A DNA stretch of 64,000 nt from Auriscalpium vulgare (GCA_019915015.1 JAHBBC010000013.1:1054001-1118000), one strand, 5' to 3'; positions 40,378 to 51,126 are shown, counted from the stretch's first letter. The notes: generated by a model from the letters alone, not told the origin. Program-made: numbers and translations.

Positions 40378-41817
40378 TCATGGAGAAGCGTGTTCCTTTT
40401 CCGTCTTCATCAAGTACAACAGCGCCTCATACTCTTCCTTCTGATGGAACATGACGATTCCGAGCTCGGGAAGTTCAAATATCTCGGGGTTAGCGACGAA
40501 CTCGGGCGTAGCCGTGGAACCCATTATTCCTGGTCGAAACATCTCCTTCTGTCGACGCATCTCCTCCCGGACCCAGAGACGCGCCTTAGAATACACCGCC
40601 ACCACCGCAAACGGCCTGGATATATCTGTCTCAGAAATCGTGTAGGAAACGGCGGCGTTGTGCCATTGCACGACCTCGCCGAACACGAAGCGGCGGACCT
40701 TGACGTCACGGAAGCGCACGGAGGCGAATGTGAAGGTGCACGGCGTGCGTGCGGCGCTGAATGAGGCGATCCGTGAGCGAAGGTAGTGGGTGGCGGTGTG
40801 TGCGTCGCGGATGGGGAGGTGGGCGGCAGGAGGGATGTGCGGGTCGGCCTGGGTGCGCTGGGTGCGCTGGGTAATCTGGACGTGCGAGACGGTCGGGGCG
40901 GGGCTAGGACCACCGCTGGTTTGTCCAGAGCTGGGAGGCATCGGCGCAGCGTGGCCGGCCGCATCCCGCCGCGCGTAGACCGCCGTGAGCATGCCTGCGT
41001 CCGTATGAGAACTATTGTGCAGGGGCTGTTCGCCTTGCGCCGAGCTGGAGGAGCGCACTGGAGACGCTCCATGGGCCCGAGGCCCACCAGAATCCCTTGG
41101 CGAAGCGCGTTCCGCGTGGAGGGTGTCCGTTCCCGCGTAGCCGGACATTGAGAGCGTGTTGACGAGAGTGCTCAATGGTGAGAGGAGCCGCAACTCGTTG
41201 TCGGGTGGGTTTACCAAGATGGCCGGTGCGGTCGGCGCACGGTGAGAGTGTGCTGATTGTGTGGTATGGCGATGGGCTGGCGGAGGGAGCATGGATGGGC
41301 TGGAGGACCGAGTATCATCTTGGACGCGTGCGGAGGCCCGGGCGGTGTGGACAGGACCACCGGGTGTGCGCGCGACGGTATGTCCAGGGCTGGGAGGCCT
41401 CCGCGGGGCGACAGAGTGCAGGTGCGATGGCGCCGAGGCGTTGCCGGCGACAGCCAGCGGAGGGTAGTACGGGCTCGAGTCGGGAGTCGGGTAGTGTGCC
41501 TGTCCAGAGGCCAGCATCGGGTTGACGGCCTGACGTGAGGATGGAGGCCTGCTCGTAGTCGGTTGGGCGGGGGTGGATGGTGGCGTCCTATATGGGTGGG
41601 TAGACGGCGGCGTCGGATATGGGTGGGCAGCTGGAGCACCCGAAGGTGCCGTGCGCGTGTCCGTATCGCTGAGAAAGAAGTCCAATTGCTTCTTCATCCG
41701 ATCATTGATGAGGGTTGATTCGCGCGAGCTCGGAGAGACAGGCGAGAGCAGTGATGAGGGGTTGATGTGCCGCTGGGGCACATCGTGACTGTGGGATCGG
41801 CGAGGCCTGCTCGTCAT
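40378..41817 (-). CDS. C-x-F family protein, long member (479 aa)
   Basis: The frame also has an ATG at 41,856, but that is only about 15 nt from the TATA box; the ATG at 41,817 (M-T-S-R-P-R-R-S-H-S) is preferred because TTATATAA at 41,871-41,878 then lies about 55 nt upstream and the start resembles that at 14,387. Residues 1-330 are Pro/Ser/His/Thr-rich with short repeats (T-P-P-S-T-H-P-Y twice). The last 120 residues are the module: P-C-T-F at about 360, R-R-F-V-F-G-E-V-V, A-V-S-Y-T, and late E-L-G-I-V-M-F. The gene at 47,081 has the same 120-residue spacing from Cys to end. No transmembrane segment. Function unknown. Confidence 0.75.
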   Translation of the reverse strand: MTSRPRRSHSHDVPQRHINPSSLLSPVSPSSRESTLINDRMKKQLDFFLSDTDTRTAPSGAPAAHPYPTPPSTHPYRTPPSTPAQPTTSRPPSSRQAVNPMLASGQAHYPTPDSSPYYPPLAVAGNASAPSHLHSVAPRRPPSPGHTVARTPGGPVHTARASARVQDDTRSSSPSMLPPPAHRHTTQSAHSHRAPTAPAILVNPPDNELRLLSPLSTLVNTLSMSGYAGTDTLHAERASPRDSGGPRAHGASPVRSSSSAQGEQPLHNSSHTDAGMLTAVYARRDAAGHAAPMPPSSGQTSGGPSPAPTVSHVQITQRTQRTQADPHIPPAAHLPIRDAHTATHYLRSRIASFSAARTPCTFTFASVRFRDVKVRRFVFGEVVQWHNAAVSYTISETDISRPFAVVAVYSKARLWVREEMRRQKEMFRPGIMGSTATPEFVANPEIFELPELGIVMFHQKEEYEALLYLMKTEKEHASP

Positions 41818-41868
41818 GACTTGGAAGGTGTGCGGAGGAGGGATGTACGTCGTCATTTACGTGCAGCA

Positions 41869-41878
41869 ATTTATATAA
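41869..41878 (-). promoter_or_regulatory. TATA box of the 40.4-kb gene
   Basis: Minus-strand TGTTATATAAATTGC at about 41,866-41,880. The paralogous block has TTTATATAAA at about 48,110-48,120, so the element is conserved between duplicates. Confidence 0.65.
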
Positions 41879-41880
41879 CA

Positions 41881-43415
41881 AGGATCTGAACAATGCTGTG
41901 GCACCCATCTGTTAGAATGTGCGCTAGTCAGAGCGCGCCCATATCTGTGGCGTACAACAGAACAAGGTCATTGCGTACCTGTTCTACGATTGTCAAGCAT
42001 GCGTAGACGCTACGTCACCCGTATCTGTCTCCTGCGTGTTCCATCTATTGTTTTAGAGACGTGGCTTTCTTGTCTTCTCATCGACCTTCTGCGGTACAGA
42101 TCCTGCGGGTCGGAGGCCCAGATGTGCGGATACACAAATGTCGCAGCGCCGGCGCGCCTGTCGATCCGCCGAATGGATTGTCTGGAATGACAGTTTGCGA
42201 TTCGAGGTAGGTGCGGCAGCAAATGTTGAGCCAGTTGGTGTGGAGGATGTTCAGAGAAGAGCTTATCAGCGACGGAGGGAGAGCTGGTACTCATCATAAT
42301 GGCAGCTGTCCGGGCGGCGGAGCATGAGGCAGTGGTAGAGTAGAAAGCTGAGCGCTATGATGGCAAGAAACGGATCGTAAGGACGAGACAAAAGGAAGCA
42401 AGCTGATATTGACAAGTGAGAGCAGGGCCCGGCGCATGAATGATGAGACAGCGTATATCGGCATACCCGGCGAGTTTCAAGATGGCCAGTGATCGTACGC
42501 AAATATGCCCCGTAGCAGAGACGGGGAACTCATGAGCTAGCATGAAGCAGGAGACGGGCTCGAAGAGTTGACTGTTGAGAACAAAGCCTATGGCGCACGA
42601 CAAGGCCAAAACCGTGGTGACGTCACGGTCGCTCAAGCGTTACTATTTGTTCGCGCCAAACAACGCGGTCTCTTCGACAAATTTTCACCGACCAGCCGCG
42701 ATAGATGCTCTCTCTGGTTTTCCATTACTGAACAACACGAAAGGTACATATTCAGACTATGGCCTCCTGTCATGGGACGTCGTGGGGTGCCCAGCTATGA
42801 TACGATGCAGCGACACGCGGCCTTCAGGTGAGTACGGATCTTCAACGGTCGATCAAAAGTTGAACAAGGCGCTCCAGCCTTCAGAGCAATGTATTGGCGA
42901 TGATACATAGTCCCTTTGTCCGGAACGTCGCTGTCTTTGTCGTCGCCCAAACAGATAGCTGCCAAACAAGGACTGGGCGGTGCGTATCCCTCAAGGAATC
43001 CTGTTCATATGCCCCACCCATCTGATCTCGTACAGTTCTCCTCACAAAGCATGCGCTGCGACCTCCATAAAGCTCGCCGGATCGCTTAATATCGACCTCC
43101 GACTCACCTGCGCATATATGCTCCTGTTCGTCTCCCTACCACCTCTATTATCAAGATAACCCCCGCTTTGACTCCCGCACTGGCCACCACAGCCACACAT
43201 TCCTCGCGCCAGCTTGCTCCGCGGACAACCTGCGCGACGTCACAAGTTGAGCAAGATATCTTTGGGGCGAGGAGGTTACCGAGGCGCGCTAAGCTCTAGA
43301 GCGAGCGATGGCGGACCCGGGAACACTGGAGTAGGCACTAGCCTAGCGTGCGTACAGTCCCGTCAATGGCAGTCGTCGTCACGGTGACCGTTCTCATATT
43401 ATTCAACGTCGTCGA
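41881..43415. other. Duplicated upstream block and spacer
   Basis: The part to about 42,600 matches 48,120-48,850 by eye (shared CTGCGTGTTCCA, CTTTCTTGTCTTCTC, CGAGAGCTGGTAC-type segments). No conserved frame. The rest to 43,415 shows nothing I can name. Confidence 0.45.
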
Positions 43416-44125
43416 TCACATGAGTATAGCAAGTCCACAGAATTCGACTACGCATCTTTGCGTCCCTAATATCTCGCAAATCTCTCGCTCGGCAACTGGA
43501 GACGCTACATCGTATCCTTCCCCGCGTCCTAAACTGAGACTGCGCACCGGTTGCCCGACCGATAAACGACGAGCCGACAGTCCAGGAGTGACGCGCCCGA
43601 CCGGGGACACGTGCGGCGCCGGGTCGAGGTTCAGCTGCTTGTCGTTGAAGACTGCCACAAAACTATCAGAACCGCGCAAGACATCGGCGAATTTGGCGAC
43701 GTACATCTTGTCGAGACAGTCACCGAGAAGCGCCGAATGATTCGCGCTGTCGTCGAGCGCGCAAATGGACACGTATTGCAACCCAAGGCACGCAAACCGT
43801 GGGCCATGTCGCTAGCGCAGAGATCACCAACGCCAGAGATCACAAGGTTTTGTGCTTGTACCCACTCTTTGTCCGTGCGCGATATTTGACGGCAGATGGT
43901 ATCGCTTCCGGTCGTAACTTCATGGTGGAGTTGCTCAATCCGCTCCCGCAAGGCACCCACGCTGCCTTGTTTGCTGTCCCGTTCAGCGTGGTCGCCGTAC
44001 CGGATGTACTTGCGAAGGTCGGAGAGAAGGGGTTGTTCGACCGACGATACTTGGAGGTATGAATTCTGTAGCTTGCAAGGTGTGGCCCATAGTAATATGC
44101 AGGGAAGAGGACATGACCACAACAT
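43416..44125 (-). pseudogene. Degenerate coding sequence of unknown family
   Basis: Two overlapping minus-strand frames look coding in succession. 44,125 to about 43,790 encodes a helical segment (L-L-S-D-L-R-K-Y-I-R-Y-G, L-R-E-R-I-E-Q-L-H, V-I-S-G-V-G-D-L). About 43,780-43,600 in the other frame encodes Q-Y-V-S-I-C-A-L-D-D and K-F-A-D-V-L-R-G-S-D-S-F. A one-base shift near 43,790 would join them. I do not recognise the family; no start, intron or promoter can be fixed. It may be a decayed exon of a larger gene. Confidence 0.35.
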
Positions 44126-44428
44126 TGGAAGTGACCGCGAGCGGCGAGGGAGGACAAGTCAGAGATAAAGAAACCAGAAGACTACCACGGTGAGGTAGGC
44201 ACGTGACAGTGTTGACTCCTTCCTCGCGCCTATCACCAGTTGACGGTCCAGGTCCTCCAAGAGCGTTAACGTCGCTCGTAATGACGGTATGAAAGGAGCG
44301 TGAGAACTGTTGTTCGGCGAGCGAACGATTCGATCGATTGCCAGCTCACTAATACAGTACTTCTATCCTCCGCTGCTCGACCAGCACTCGCCTCACCCAA
44401 CACGTTTTACGGCGACGACGACGCCATC
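44126..44428. other. Upstream region of the F-box gene
   Basis: The F-box frame is open from 44,300, but residues before the ATG at 44,429 have no family similarity that I can see. No clear TATA box. Confidence 0.4.
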
Positions 44429-45988
44429 ATGCAACGTGACGCCGCCGTGCGGCACAACGATTCCCTCCCCGTTGCCCGCCTCCCACCCGAAATTCTCGCG
44501 GAGATATTCACCCTCCTTTCATCAATCGACAAAGCCGCGAGCTGGAGAGAAAAGGACAAGATCAAGACGTATATGGGATGGCTGTCAGCTACCCACGTCT
44601 GCCAGATCTGGCGGGACGTCGCCCTCCTCAAGCCCGCCCTTTGGGCCTCCAACATTACTGTTCCATATGCGCTCGGCGAGCGCTGGGCCGACACCTTCCT
44701 CACCCGCTCCAAGACGGCGCTGCTCACCATCATGCCACCCTCACATTCAGGCCCCTTGCGGGTATTACCCTTGTACTTCACCGAGATTGACGTCCTGCGC
44801 GACAACCTCGCTCGCACGTGTTCCCTCCGCATCTCCACCTCTGCGTTTGTTCCCGCTCTGTATGGTCCAGCGCCGAGCATGGAAGCCTTTGTCTTCGATC
44901 CTGTAGATTCTGCGAAGACATCACTCCTGGACGATTTGTTCGACAGAGGCGCCAGCGCGCCTGCCCTTCGGCACCTGTGTGTGCGGAAGCGCGCACTGTC
45001 ATGGACGTCGCCATTGCTCACGCGCCTCGTCTCGCTCGAAATGACGACGGGGCATGATATGAGCTTTCCCCTAAATGCTCCTACATTTGACGAAGTCCTG
45101 GATGCACTGGAGCGCATGCGGCTGCTCGAGTGGATCCACTTGGACGTCCCCCTGCGCGTCGCCGAGTCAAGGGCACTTGACGCCGCAGTGGTCACAGGCG
45201 CAACCCCACCACGCGTTGTCGCTCTCGCAAACACTTTGCGTACTTTTATCTACGAAGGCCTCATCGTGAATGCGCGGATTCTCCTCGCCCATATCACACT
45301 CCCCCCACACGCCTCCCTTCAATTCGAGTTGATCCAGTTTCGCCACTCCGGTCGGACGAGCGACGTTGCAGGCATCCTTGCAGCAGCATTTGCACATGCC
45401 GCTTCTGCACCCAAGACCATATTTTCCCTTACCATCGTGGAGAATTTCAAGGACGACGGCGGTGTCTGGGTCGAGGCCGAGGGCAGAGAGGACGTCCCCG
45501 GCCAGCCTGCCATCGGTATGAAGTTTGCGTATGGCGGCGATATAGAGCGAGATCCGTGGATCGGATGGGGAATTCTGCCATCGGCGCTCAAAGCGTGCCC
45601 GCTGGAGCACCTGGAGGTCCTCCACGTGGCTGCCGAGTCGGAACCCACCTGGCGGGACTCGCTGGGGCACGCGCCCGCGCTGCAGGTCGTGGTGGTCAAG
45701 GGAACGCCGGCGGCTACCACGCTCTGCGCTGCACTGTACCCCGACGATGCCGCCAATGCCAGCAGCAGCACCCTGTGCTTTATGCCCGCGCTCGCCGAGT
45801 TGTGTATCTCGGACGTCGACTTCACGGTCGACGACGGGGCACTGGCAGACGAGCTGGCGCTGTGCCTGGCCGTTCGGGCGCGCGCAGGGCATGCGCTGAG
45901 GGTGCTTGCAGTGGAAAAGTGCATCGTGAGCGAGGCGGTGGCGCGCAGGCTGAAGAACGCGGTGCCCGGGGTGGTGGTGGTCCACTAA
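44429..45988 (+). CDS. F-box protein with leucine-rich C-terminal region (519 aa)
   Basis: Intact single frame. The F-box is at about 12-60 from this start: V-A-R-L-P-P-E-I-L-A-E-I-F-T-L-L, then S-A-T-H-V-C-Q-I-W-R-D-V-A and P-A-L-W-A-S-N. The remainder carries irregular leucine-rich segments (L-V-S-L-E-M, L-R-T-F-I-Y-E-G, L-E-H-L-E-V-L-H-V) and ends V-P-G-V-V-V-V-H. An ATG at 44,300 would add 43 residues without recognisable features, so 44,429 is preferred. Role by family: substrate adaptor of an SCF-type E3 ubiquitin ligase in cytosol or nucleus; the substrate is unknown. Its last 70 codons are duplicated at 51,136-51,342. Confidence 0.85.
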   Translation: MQRDAAVRHNDSLPVARLPPEILAEIFTLLSSIDKAASWREKDKIKTYMGWLSATHVCQIWRDVALLKPALWASNITVPYALGERWADTFLTRSKTALLTIMPPSHSGPLRVLPLYFTEIDVLRDNLARTCSLRISTSAFVPALYGPAPSMEAFVFDPVDSAKTSLLDDLFDRGASAPALRHLCVRKRALSWTSPLLTRLVSLEMTTGHDMSFPLNAPTFDEVLDALERMRLLEWIHLDVPLRVAESRALDAAVVTGATPPRVVALANTLRTFIYEGLIVNARILLAHITLPPHASLQFELIQFRHSGRTSDVAGILAAAFAHAASAPKTIFSLTIVENFKDDGGVWVEAEGREDVPGQPAIGMKFAYGGDIERDPWIGWGILPSALKACPLEHLEVLHVAAESEPTWRDSLGHAPALQVVVVKGTPAATTLCAALYPDDAANASSSTLCFMPALAELCISDVDFTVDDGALADELALCLAVRARAGHALRVLAVEKCIVSEAVARRLKNAVPGVVVVH

Positions 45989-46377
45989 TATTGACAGGTG
46001 CGAAACGGCGTCTGTTGGTACGAGAATTTGGTACTATAGTCGGTGGTGTACGGTCATTTATACGCAGCTACGCCCCGTCCATAGTACGACAACACAGAAA
46101 ACTCGACTACATCTATCCAGAATGAGCATACCCATCCATGATCTTCGCGAATTGTGCAAATGAAGGTGTCTTCCCAGCATCCTCGACGTCAATCCGCACG
46201 GCGGTCACGAAGAGCCAGCTCAATCCATGAGAGAGGCGTCCTGGTGAGCGTTGACGGGACAGGTTGAGGTAGGCCATGGCTGCTTCTATGGCCTCGCATT
46301 CCGCGCCGACGGTGACAGGCGTAGGGCTTGGACTTCTTGAAACCGAGTGCGAGATCTTCATGTGGGGGAGTTCACTA
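45989..46377 (-). other. Possible exon of a minus-strand gene, truncated by R1
   Basis: Minus-strand frame 46,360-46,113 encodes about 80 residues (M-K-I-S-H-S-V-S, then G-L-S-W-L-F-V-T-A-V-R-I, D-A-G-K-T-P-S-F-A-Q-F) and looks coding. The R1 repeat starts right upstream at about 46,380. A decayed copy with stops is at about 51,540-51,690. Family not recognised. Confidence 0.35.
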
Positions 46378-46379
46378 AC

Positions 46380-46932
46380 TGTTACGATTCCTTCGAATCG
46401 TTTCTTATGTAATCTACATACAGCATTTTTTTGACCCATGCAACGACTATCTCAGTCGCCTTTTTTGGAACTTCACTCCCACGCTTTGTTGACTGACGAC
46501 TTTACCCCTCCTCCCTTTTGCTCCACACAATGTAAACTAATGATTGCCCAGATACACCATTTATTAGACCATGAAACAAATACATAAGTTGACAAACAGT
46601 GATATTGCAGGAAATAAGCAGCGCAGGACAACACAGGCGGAAATATGATGACATCACTCCGGGGTTTAAAATTACATTTAGAACCCGGAATGATGTCATC
46701 GCTCTCACAGCAACCACCTCAGGCTGCAACTGCACACGCAATATAATGCCCTCCAGTGCTAACCATCGTTCAGTATCCCGGGCTATTCCCAGGGCCACCA
46801 GTTGTGTTGTAGTGTCGCTCAGTACTGTTTTTTCATGTATATTTTTGATTATGTAACCAGAAACCCAGAAGTGAGACATTGGAGCGGAATCGTACCGCCG
46901 CGCTACGTGTCGGCCCACTCCCAGCAAGTTGG
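46380..46932 (+). repeat. R1 interspersed repeat, copy at 46.6 kb, with long hairpin
   Basis: Matches 35,896-36,506 over its length. Starts TTACGATTCCTTCGAATCGT and ends CACTCCCAGCAAGT. The hairpin is conserved at 46,647-46,700 (GATGACATCA...TGATGTCATC arms around an AT-rich loop), with compensating differences in the arms relative to the other copy. Confidence 0.75.
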
Positions 46933-47080
46933 TAGGATGGTCTCTGGGTGAACTTGTTCGACACTTCAAATTCGATGCGGGTTTTCTATTCAGTTGCGAG
47001 TACGTAGTAGCGCTCGCCTTGAATACGACAACAATAAAACAACAAAATGTCTATTCTGTACCATAAGGCACCCGTCTATT

Positions 47081-47947
47081 TCAAGGGGATAGACAAGTGT
47101 GCTCTGTTTCCGTTTCCTTCTTCATCTTGTAGAACAGCGCATAATACTTTTTCTCACCCGTCGTCAGAGTGAAAGTGACGAGTCCGCGCACTGGAGGCTC
47201 ATATTCGTTGCTCTTGTCCACCGACTCGGGCTTAGCCGCCAGGCTCAATATGCCCGGTTGAAGCGTCTCTTTCTCCCCTAGAAGCATCTCCTCCTCTGTA
47301 GGATACACCTCCACCACCGCAAACGGCCTGGTTGTACGTAGCTCAGACACCCTGTAGGAGACGGCTACGTGGGTCCATGGCACGACCTCGCCGAATACGA
47401 TGGTGAGGAACCCGCCACTGCAGTTGGTGTGTTCGAAGCCGCACCGCTTCTGTGAGGTCCTGAATCTGGCGATCAGTGAGTGGATGTGGGCGACCGCCTC
47501 GGAGAGGCGCAGTGAGAGCGTGTTGTCGCGAGGGCTCGGTGGTGAGAGCAACGATTCATCGGGGGGCGGATGTACCACGATGGTCGGTATGCTGTCAGAG
47601 GTGGCAGATTGTGAGGTGACATGGGCTGGCGAAAGGGGTATGGATGAGCTGGAGGACTGCGTAGCTTGGACATGCGAGGAGGCCAGAGTGGTGTATCCAG
47701 GACCACTGGATGTGCGCGTGGCCGTATGTTCAGGGCCGGAAGACCCCTGTGGGGAGACGATGGGCAGGTGCGATGGCGACGAGGCAAGGCCGGCGACAGC
47801 CTGAGGAGTACATGACGTTCTCGATTTGGGAGTCGGAGATTTCCGTTTCGCGGCCTGTGTGGATGGATGCCCGGTGCTCGAGGTCGGATGCGCCGGGGTA
47901 GACTGCCGCGGAGGCGCCGGAGCTGAAGACCGTCTCTTTTCCAACAT
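47081..47947 (-). CDS. C-x-F family protein, paralogue of the 40.4-kb gene (288 aa)
   Basis: First ATG at 47,947. The N-terminus is Ser/Pro/Thr-rich. Module: R-C-G-F at about 168-171, T-I-V-F-G-E-V-V, A-V-S-Y-R, R-P-F-A-V-V-E-V-Y, and late G-L-V-T-F-T, then Y-Y-A-L-F-Y-K-M. From Cys to the end it has 120 residues, exactly as in the gene at 40,378. Compared with that gene the N-terminal 180 codons are shorter, and the sequence upstream of 47,947 (homologous to the other gene's first codons) contains a TAA and has lost the equivalent ATG, so this copy starts downstream and may be decaying at the 5' end. Confidence 0.65.
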   Translation of the reverse strand: MLEKRRSSAPAPPRQSTPAHPTSSTGHPSTQAAKRKSPTPKSRTSCTPQAVAGLASSPSHLPIVSPQGSSGPEHTATRTSSGPGYTTLASSHVQATQSSSSSIPLSPAHVTSQSATSDSIPTIVVHPPPDESLLSPPSPRDNTLSLRLSEAVAHIHSLIARFRTSQKRCGFEHTNCSGGFLTIVFGEVVPWTHVAVSYRVSELRTTRPFAVVEVYPTEEEMLLGEKETLQPGILSLAAKPESVDKSNEYEPPVRGLVTFTLTTGEKKYYALFYKMKKETETEHTCLSP

Positions 47948-49258
47948 CAACCTAGTATTGTCCGAGGGTTAATTGAAGTCAGGGCGAGCTAGGACAGACA
48001 GGCAGGAGCGGTGATGAGCTGGTGGGCTGCCGGGGGGCAGAGTGACTGTGTAATCGATGAGACTGGGAGGTATGTGAAGGGAGAATGTGCGTCGTCAATT
48101 ACAGGGGTGGTTTATATAAAAAGAATCGAAGACAATGCCGTGGCACCGATTTGCTAGTATGTGAAGCGCGTCCATGAGTGTGGCGTACAACAGAACAAGG
48201 CCACGGCGTACCTATTATAACATCGGCAAGCTTGCGTAAATGCCGTGTCCTCCCCGTATCAGTCTCTGGCGTGTTCCACGCCTTGTCGGAAACGTAGCTT
48301 TCTGCCTTCTCGTTGACGTTCCGCGGCACAGTTACTGCGAGTTTGAGGGAGTTCACTGGCAGAGAATAAATCAGCGACGGAGCGAGAGCTGGTACATCAT
48401 GGCAACTGCCCGGGCCGGCGCTCAAAAACAATTTGATTATGACCATTGCGGAAGAGCTTGAGGCGGTCATAGCTAAAGGTAGGATGAGCGCCATGATGGC
48501 AAGAAACAAACGACACCGGGAAAGCCGCAATCGACACGTTAAAGCAGGGCCCGCATGAGAACGTGTCGGCACTGATACGCAACTTCAAGGACGAGTGAAG
48601 ACGTTCCTGCGGAGGTCTTGCTCCAGGCCGAGGCTTCCCTGGGCATCAGAACATTTGAGTGCGATCAGACCAGATGGGAGAGAAATAGCCACAGCAGCGA
48701 TGCCGTTTGCGTGGACGAGCGGTAGACCGGAGAGCTTCAAGACGGCCAGTGACGGTGCGCAGCTGGGACCGGTGACGGAGACACGAAACTCCTGAGATGG
48801 TCATAACAAAAGGCAGACTAGGAGCGTTGAACGTTGAGAACAAACGGTGTCCGTTGTCCGTCGTCAGAGTGACCAGCGCTAGTCCAGTGCGCCGCGCGCG
48901 CCGATTCGGTGCCGAGGTTGTTTGGCCTTGTGTGTAGCCGCTCAACCAAGCGCCGGCTCTTTCGTTTCGTCACCACCTCGATCAGCGGCACTTCCAGCGC
49001 TGCTGCAATGCGAAGATTCAGTGCAGTAGTTGTGCCGCAAGGATAGCAGAGAGATCTCAGGTGCGTGGTGTGAACGTCATATTACACCGTCTTCTTGCTA
49101 TCCCGCAGCCGCCAACACTTGAAGCTACGACGTTGCAGACGCAGACGAATCGCAGCGTTCTTCCACGCTTTGACCATGCTTTCTCAACAACGATTCGTCT
49201 ATCACGTCGCTCAGGTGCGTAGTAACCTTATTCTCATATCGTCATCAGTACACTAACC
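47948..49258. other. Duplicated upstream block with TATA-like element, no gene
   Basis: 47,950-48,850 matches 41,700-42,600. TTTATATAAAAAG at about 48,110-48,122 (minus strand TATA) is conserved. The remainder to 49,258 contains no recognised gene. Confidence 0.45.
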
Positions 49259-49416
49259 ACGATTTGGACGCTCGGTGCCAGCGCCATCCGGTCAAGATCA
49301 CATCCGTATATGACTGTCGCAGTGCCGCGGCCTTGTCATAAAACTCCGCACGATCGAGCAGTCCGTCCTTTTCTTATCGCCATCCTCTCGCATGCCCTTG
49401 GTGGATTCCGTTACAC

Positions 49417-50160
49417 ATGTCCACCCTACCGTTCTCCGACACGTCAGCACGCCACGCATCTCGGCCTCACACGTCTCCTAGGACATCTCCCCACGAAGGA
49501 TCGCCGCATGGCCGCTCTTTTGGTCACCACGATTCTGCGGCGACACGGAGCCAAATCACAAGCCCGACCAGCCGAGAATTGGCTTCGATGCAGCGCCTGT
49601 TTGCCGCCATCTGCACAGATCAAATCGTACCCGACATGCGCCGCCCCACCCCAGCGCCGACTGCGGGATATCCTAGCGCTGACGTGCGAGCACCCCCGTA
49701 CGCCCCGTCCTCGCTGTCTAAACATCAGTCCTCTGTGCCCACCCGCCCGGTCGCGTATTATCCATCGCCGTCCTCCATACCAACTACCCTGCCCGCGTTG
49801 CCTCCGCGCACACCTGGTCCCGTGTTCAGTTCCCAGCAGCAGCTTGAAGCGGACATCAAACATATGATTCACGCCCACACCTCGTGCCAGTTCCGCTGTG
49901 TGGCTCAATGGGGATTTGACTTCATCTTCCTTGCCTCGGAGGACGGCTACCCCGGCCTGTACTCCGTGTCACACCAGGGTTGCCGTATGTGGATAGACAC
50001 GTACTTCGACCGTAGCATCGAAGACCTCCTGTACGACACAAAGGTGGTCGCGCAGAATCAGAACTACAAGAACAGGTACGAGTGTGGGTTCGTGGTGTTT
50101 CCAGATGGTCTCGAGTGCGTGGCGATTTTGTTCTTTCAACTCGTCTTACGGCAGCGATAG
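49417..50160 (+). CDS. C-x-F family protein (247 aa)
   Basis: Intact frame. Residues 1-140 are Ser/Pro/Thr-rich but include the shared E-L-A-S-M-Q-R-L-F-A-A-I-C-T-D segment at 54-68. The module follows a helix (L-E-A-D-I-K-H-M-I): C157-Q-F159, F-D-F-I-F at 167-171, G-F-V-V-F-P at 224-229 and a hydrophobic end strand. The upstream region 49,259-49,416 is duplicated at 52,360. A clear TATA box was not found at the usual distance; TCCGTATATGACTG at about 49,304 is a candidate. The nearest relatives in the window are the genes at 36,757 and 52,423. Confidence 0.75.
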   Translation: MSTLPFSDTSARHASRPHTSPRTSPHEGSPHGRSFGHHDSAATRSQITSPTSRELASMQRLFAAICTDQIVPDMRRPTPAPTAGYPSADVRAPPYAPSSLSKHQSSVPTRPVAYYPSPSSIPTTLPALPPRTPGPVFSSQQQLEADIKHMIHAHTSCQFRCVAQWGFDFIFLASEDGYPGLYSVSHQGCRMWIDTYFDRSIEDLLYDTKVVAQNQNYKNRYECGFVVFPDGLECVAILFFQLVLRQR

Positions 50161-50217
50161 CTGTAGTTCATTAATGTAATGGGGCGTTGCTTCGGCTCTC
50201 TCATCGCCGCTCCGACT

Positions 50218-50682
50218 CTAAATAATCAGACCGTTGCCCTCAGACCGAGGATCCTCTCCATGAAAACGGACTCTGCCCCACCCGCACGTAAACATCTCTG
50301 CTTCCTCCCATGGCAACTTCAACATTTCGCCTGAGAAGGCCTCCAGCTCGGAATCTTTCCAGTCGTGATTGATATCAACCAAGGTGCCACAGCCATTTGG
50401 CGCGTCCTGCCTTGCTGCTTTGTATACAAGCGAGAGCTCTTGCGCACTGGGATCCTTTACATCGAGTGGGCCAAGCGTGAACCTGAAAGTGTAAGTCCCT
50501 ATGGGGATGGTGCCGCCGCGCACTTCGAAAGTGCATGTGGCTCGGTTGTTTATGAGTCCAGCGATTTGGTTGCGGTAGTTTGTGATCTCTTCAAGCATGA
50601 TCTTTTCAAGGAAGACGGTCAGGCGGAGCGCTACCACTGCCATGGATTGTGGCGAGGGTACGTACTGAGTAGTATACTGCAT
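50218..50682 (-). CDS. C-x-F family protein, short member (154 aa)
   Basis: Minus-strand ORF just downstream of, and convergent with, the gene at 49,417 (spacing 57 bp). It has a helix (I-T-N-Y-R-N-Q-I-A-G-L-I), A-T-C-T-F, T-Y-T-F-R-F-T-L, and a late C-G-W-G-R-V-R-F strand. Little Pro/Ser-rich N-terminus is present, so either an upstream exon is missing from the model or the copy is truncated. No promoter element was recognised before 50,682. Confidence 0.55.
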   Translation of the reverse strand: MQYTTQYVPSPQSMAVVALRLTVFLEKIMLEEITNYRNQIAGLINNRATCTFEVRGGTIPIGTYTFRFTLGPLDVKDPSAQELSLVYKAARQDAPNGCGTLVDINHDWKDSELEAFSGEMLKLPWEEAEMFTCGWGRVRFHGEDPRSEGNGLII

Positions 50683-51126
50683 CTAAGGGCGTCCTCTGTC
50701 TGCCGCACAGACCCGCTAGCACTAGCTGTCGGAAGACATCCAGAAATCTCTGAAGCAATGTGCAACCAGGCATAGTCAAGATAGTTGATGGTAGATGTGG
50801 ATGTACGCGCGCCTCTGCATTGCGAAAGGGACCTTATAAGCATCTCATGGGCATGTGGCACCAATGTGGCGCCCAGGAACAACTGACACGGATGCGTTCC
50901 TTGATGCGTTACAAAATAAACGTGCTGTGCGTATGGAAGAAGAACACTGTACAACAACGTGGATGCCACTCGTACAATCTAGACCCGCCCGCGTGCCCGT
51001 GTGTACTCTGCGTTTGTACTCCAGGACGCGGGCCTGGTCGGAGGCGATTGAAGGCTGTGACCCGCATCTGGGGCACCTGCGCGTGCGCACGCAGCGGTAG
51101 TTTCTGTAGATGCTCGCACGCCCCGT
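50683..51126. other. Spacer, no gene recognised
   Basis: No gene. The downstream border is where F-box-derived DNA starts abruptly at about 51,127. Confidence 0.4.

Noticed and set aside
40786..41538. Gly/Arg-rich plus-strand ORFs opposite the 40.4-kb gene
   Set aside because: Shadows of the Pro/Ser-rich minus-strand coding sequence; no independent support.
43348..43740. 130-codon plus-strand ORF
   Set aside because: It overlaps the minus-strand coding-like sequence and has no domain or promoter.
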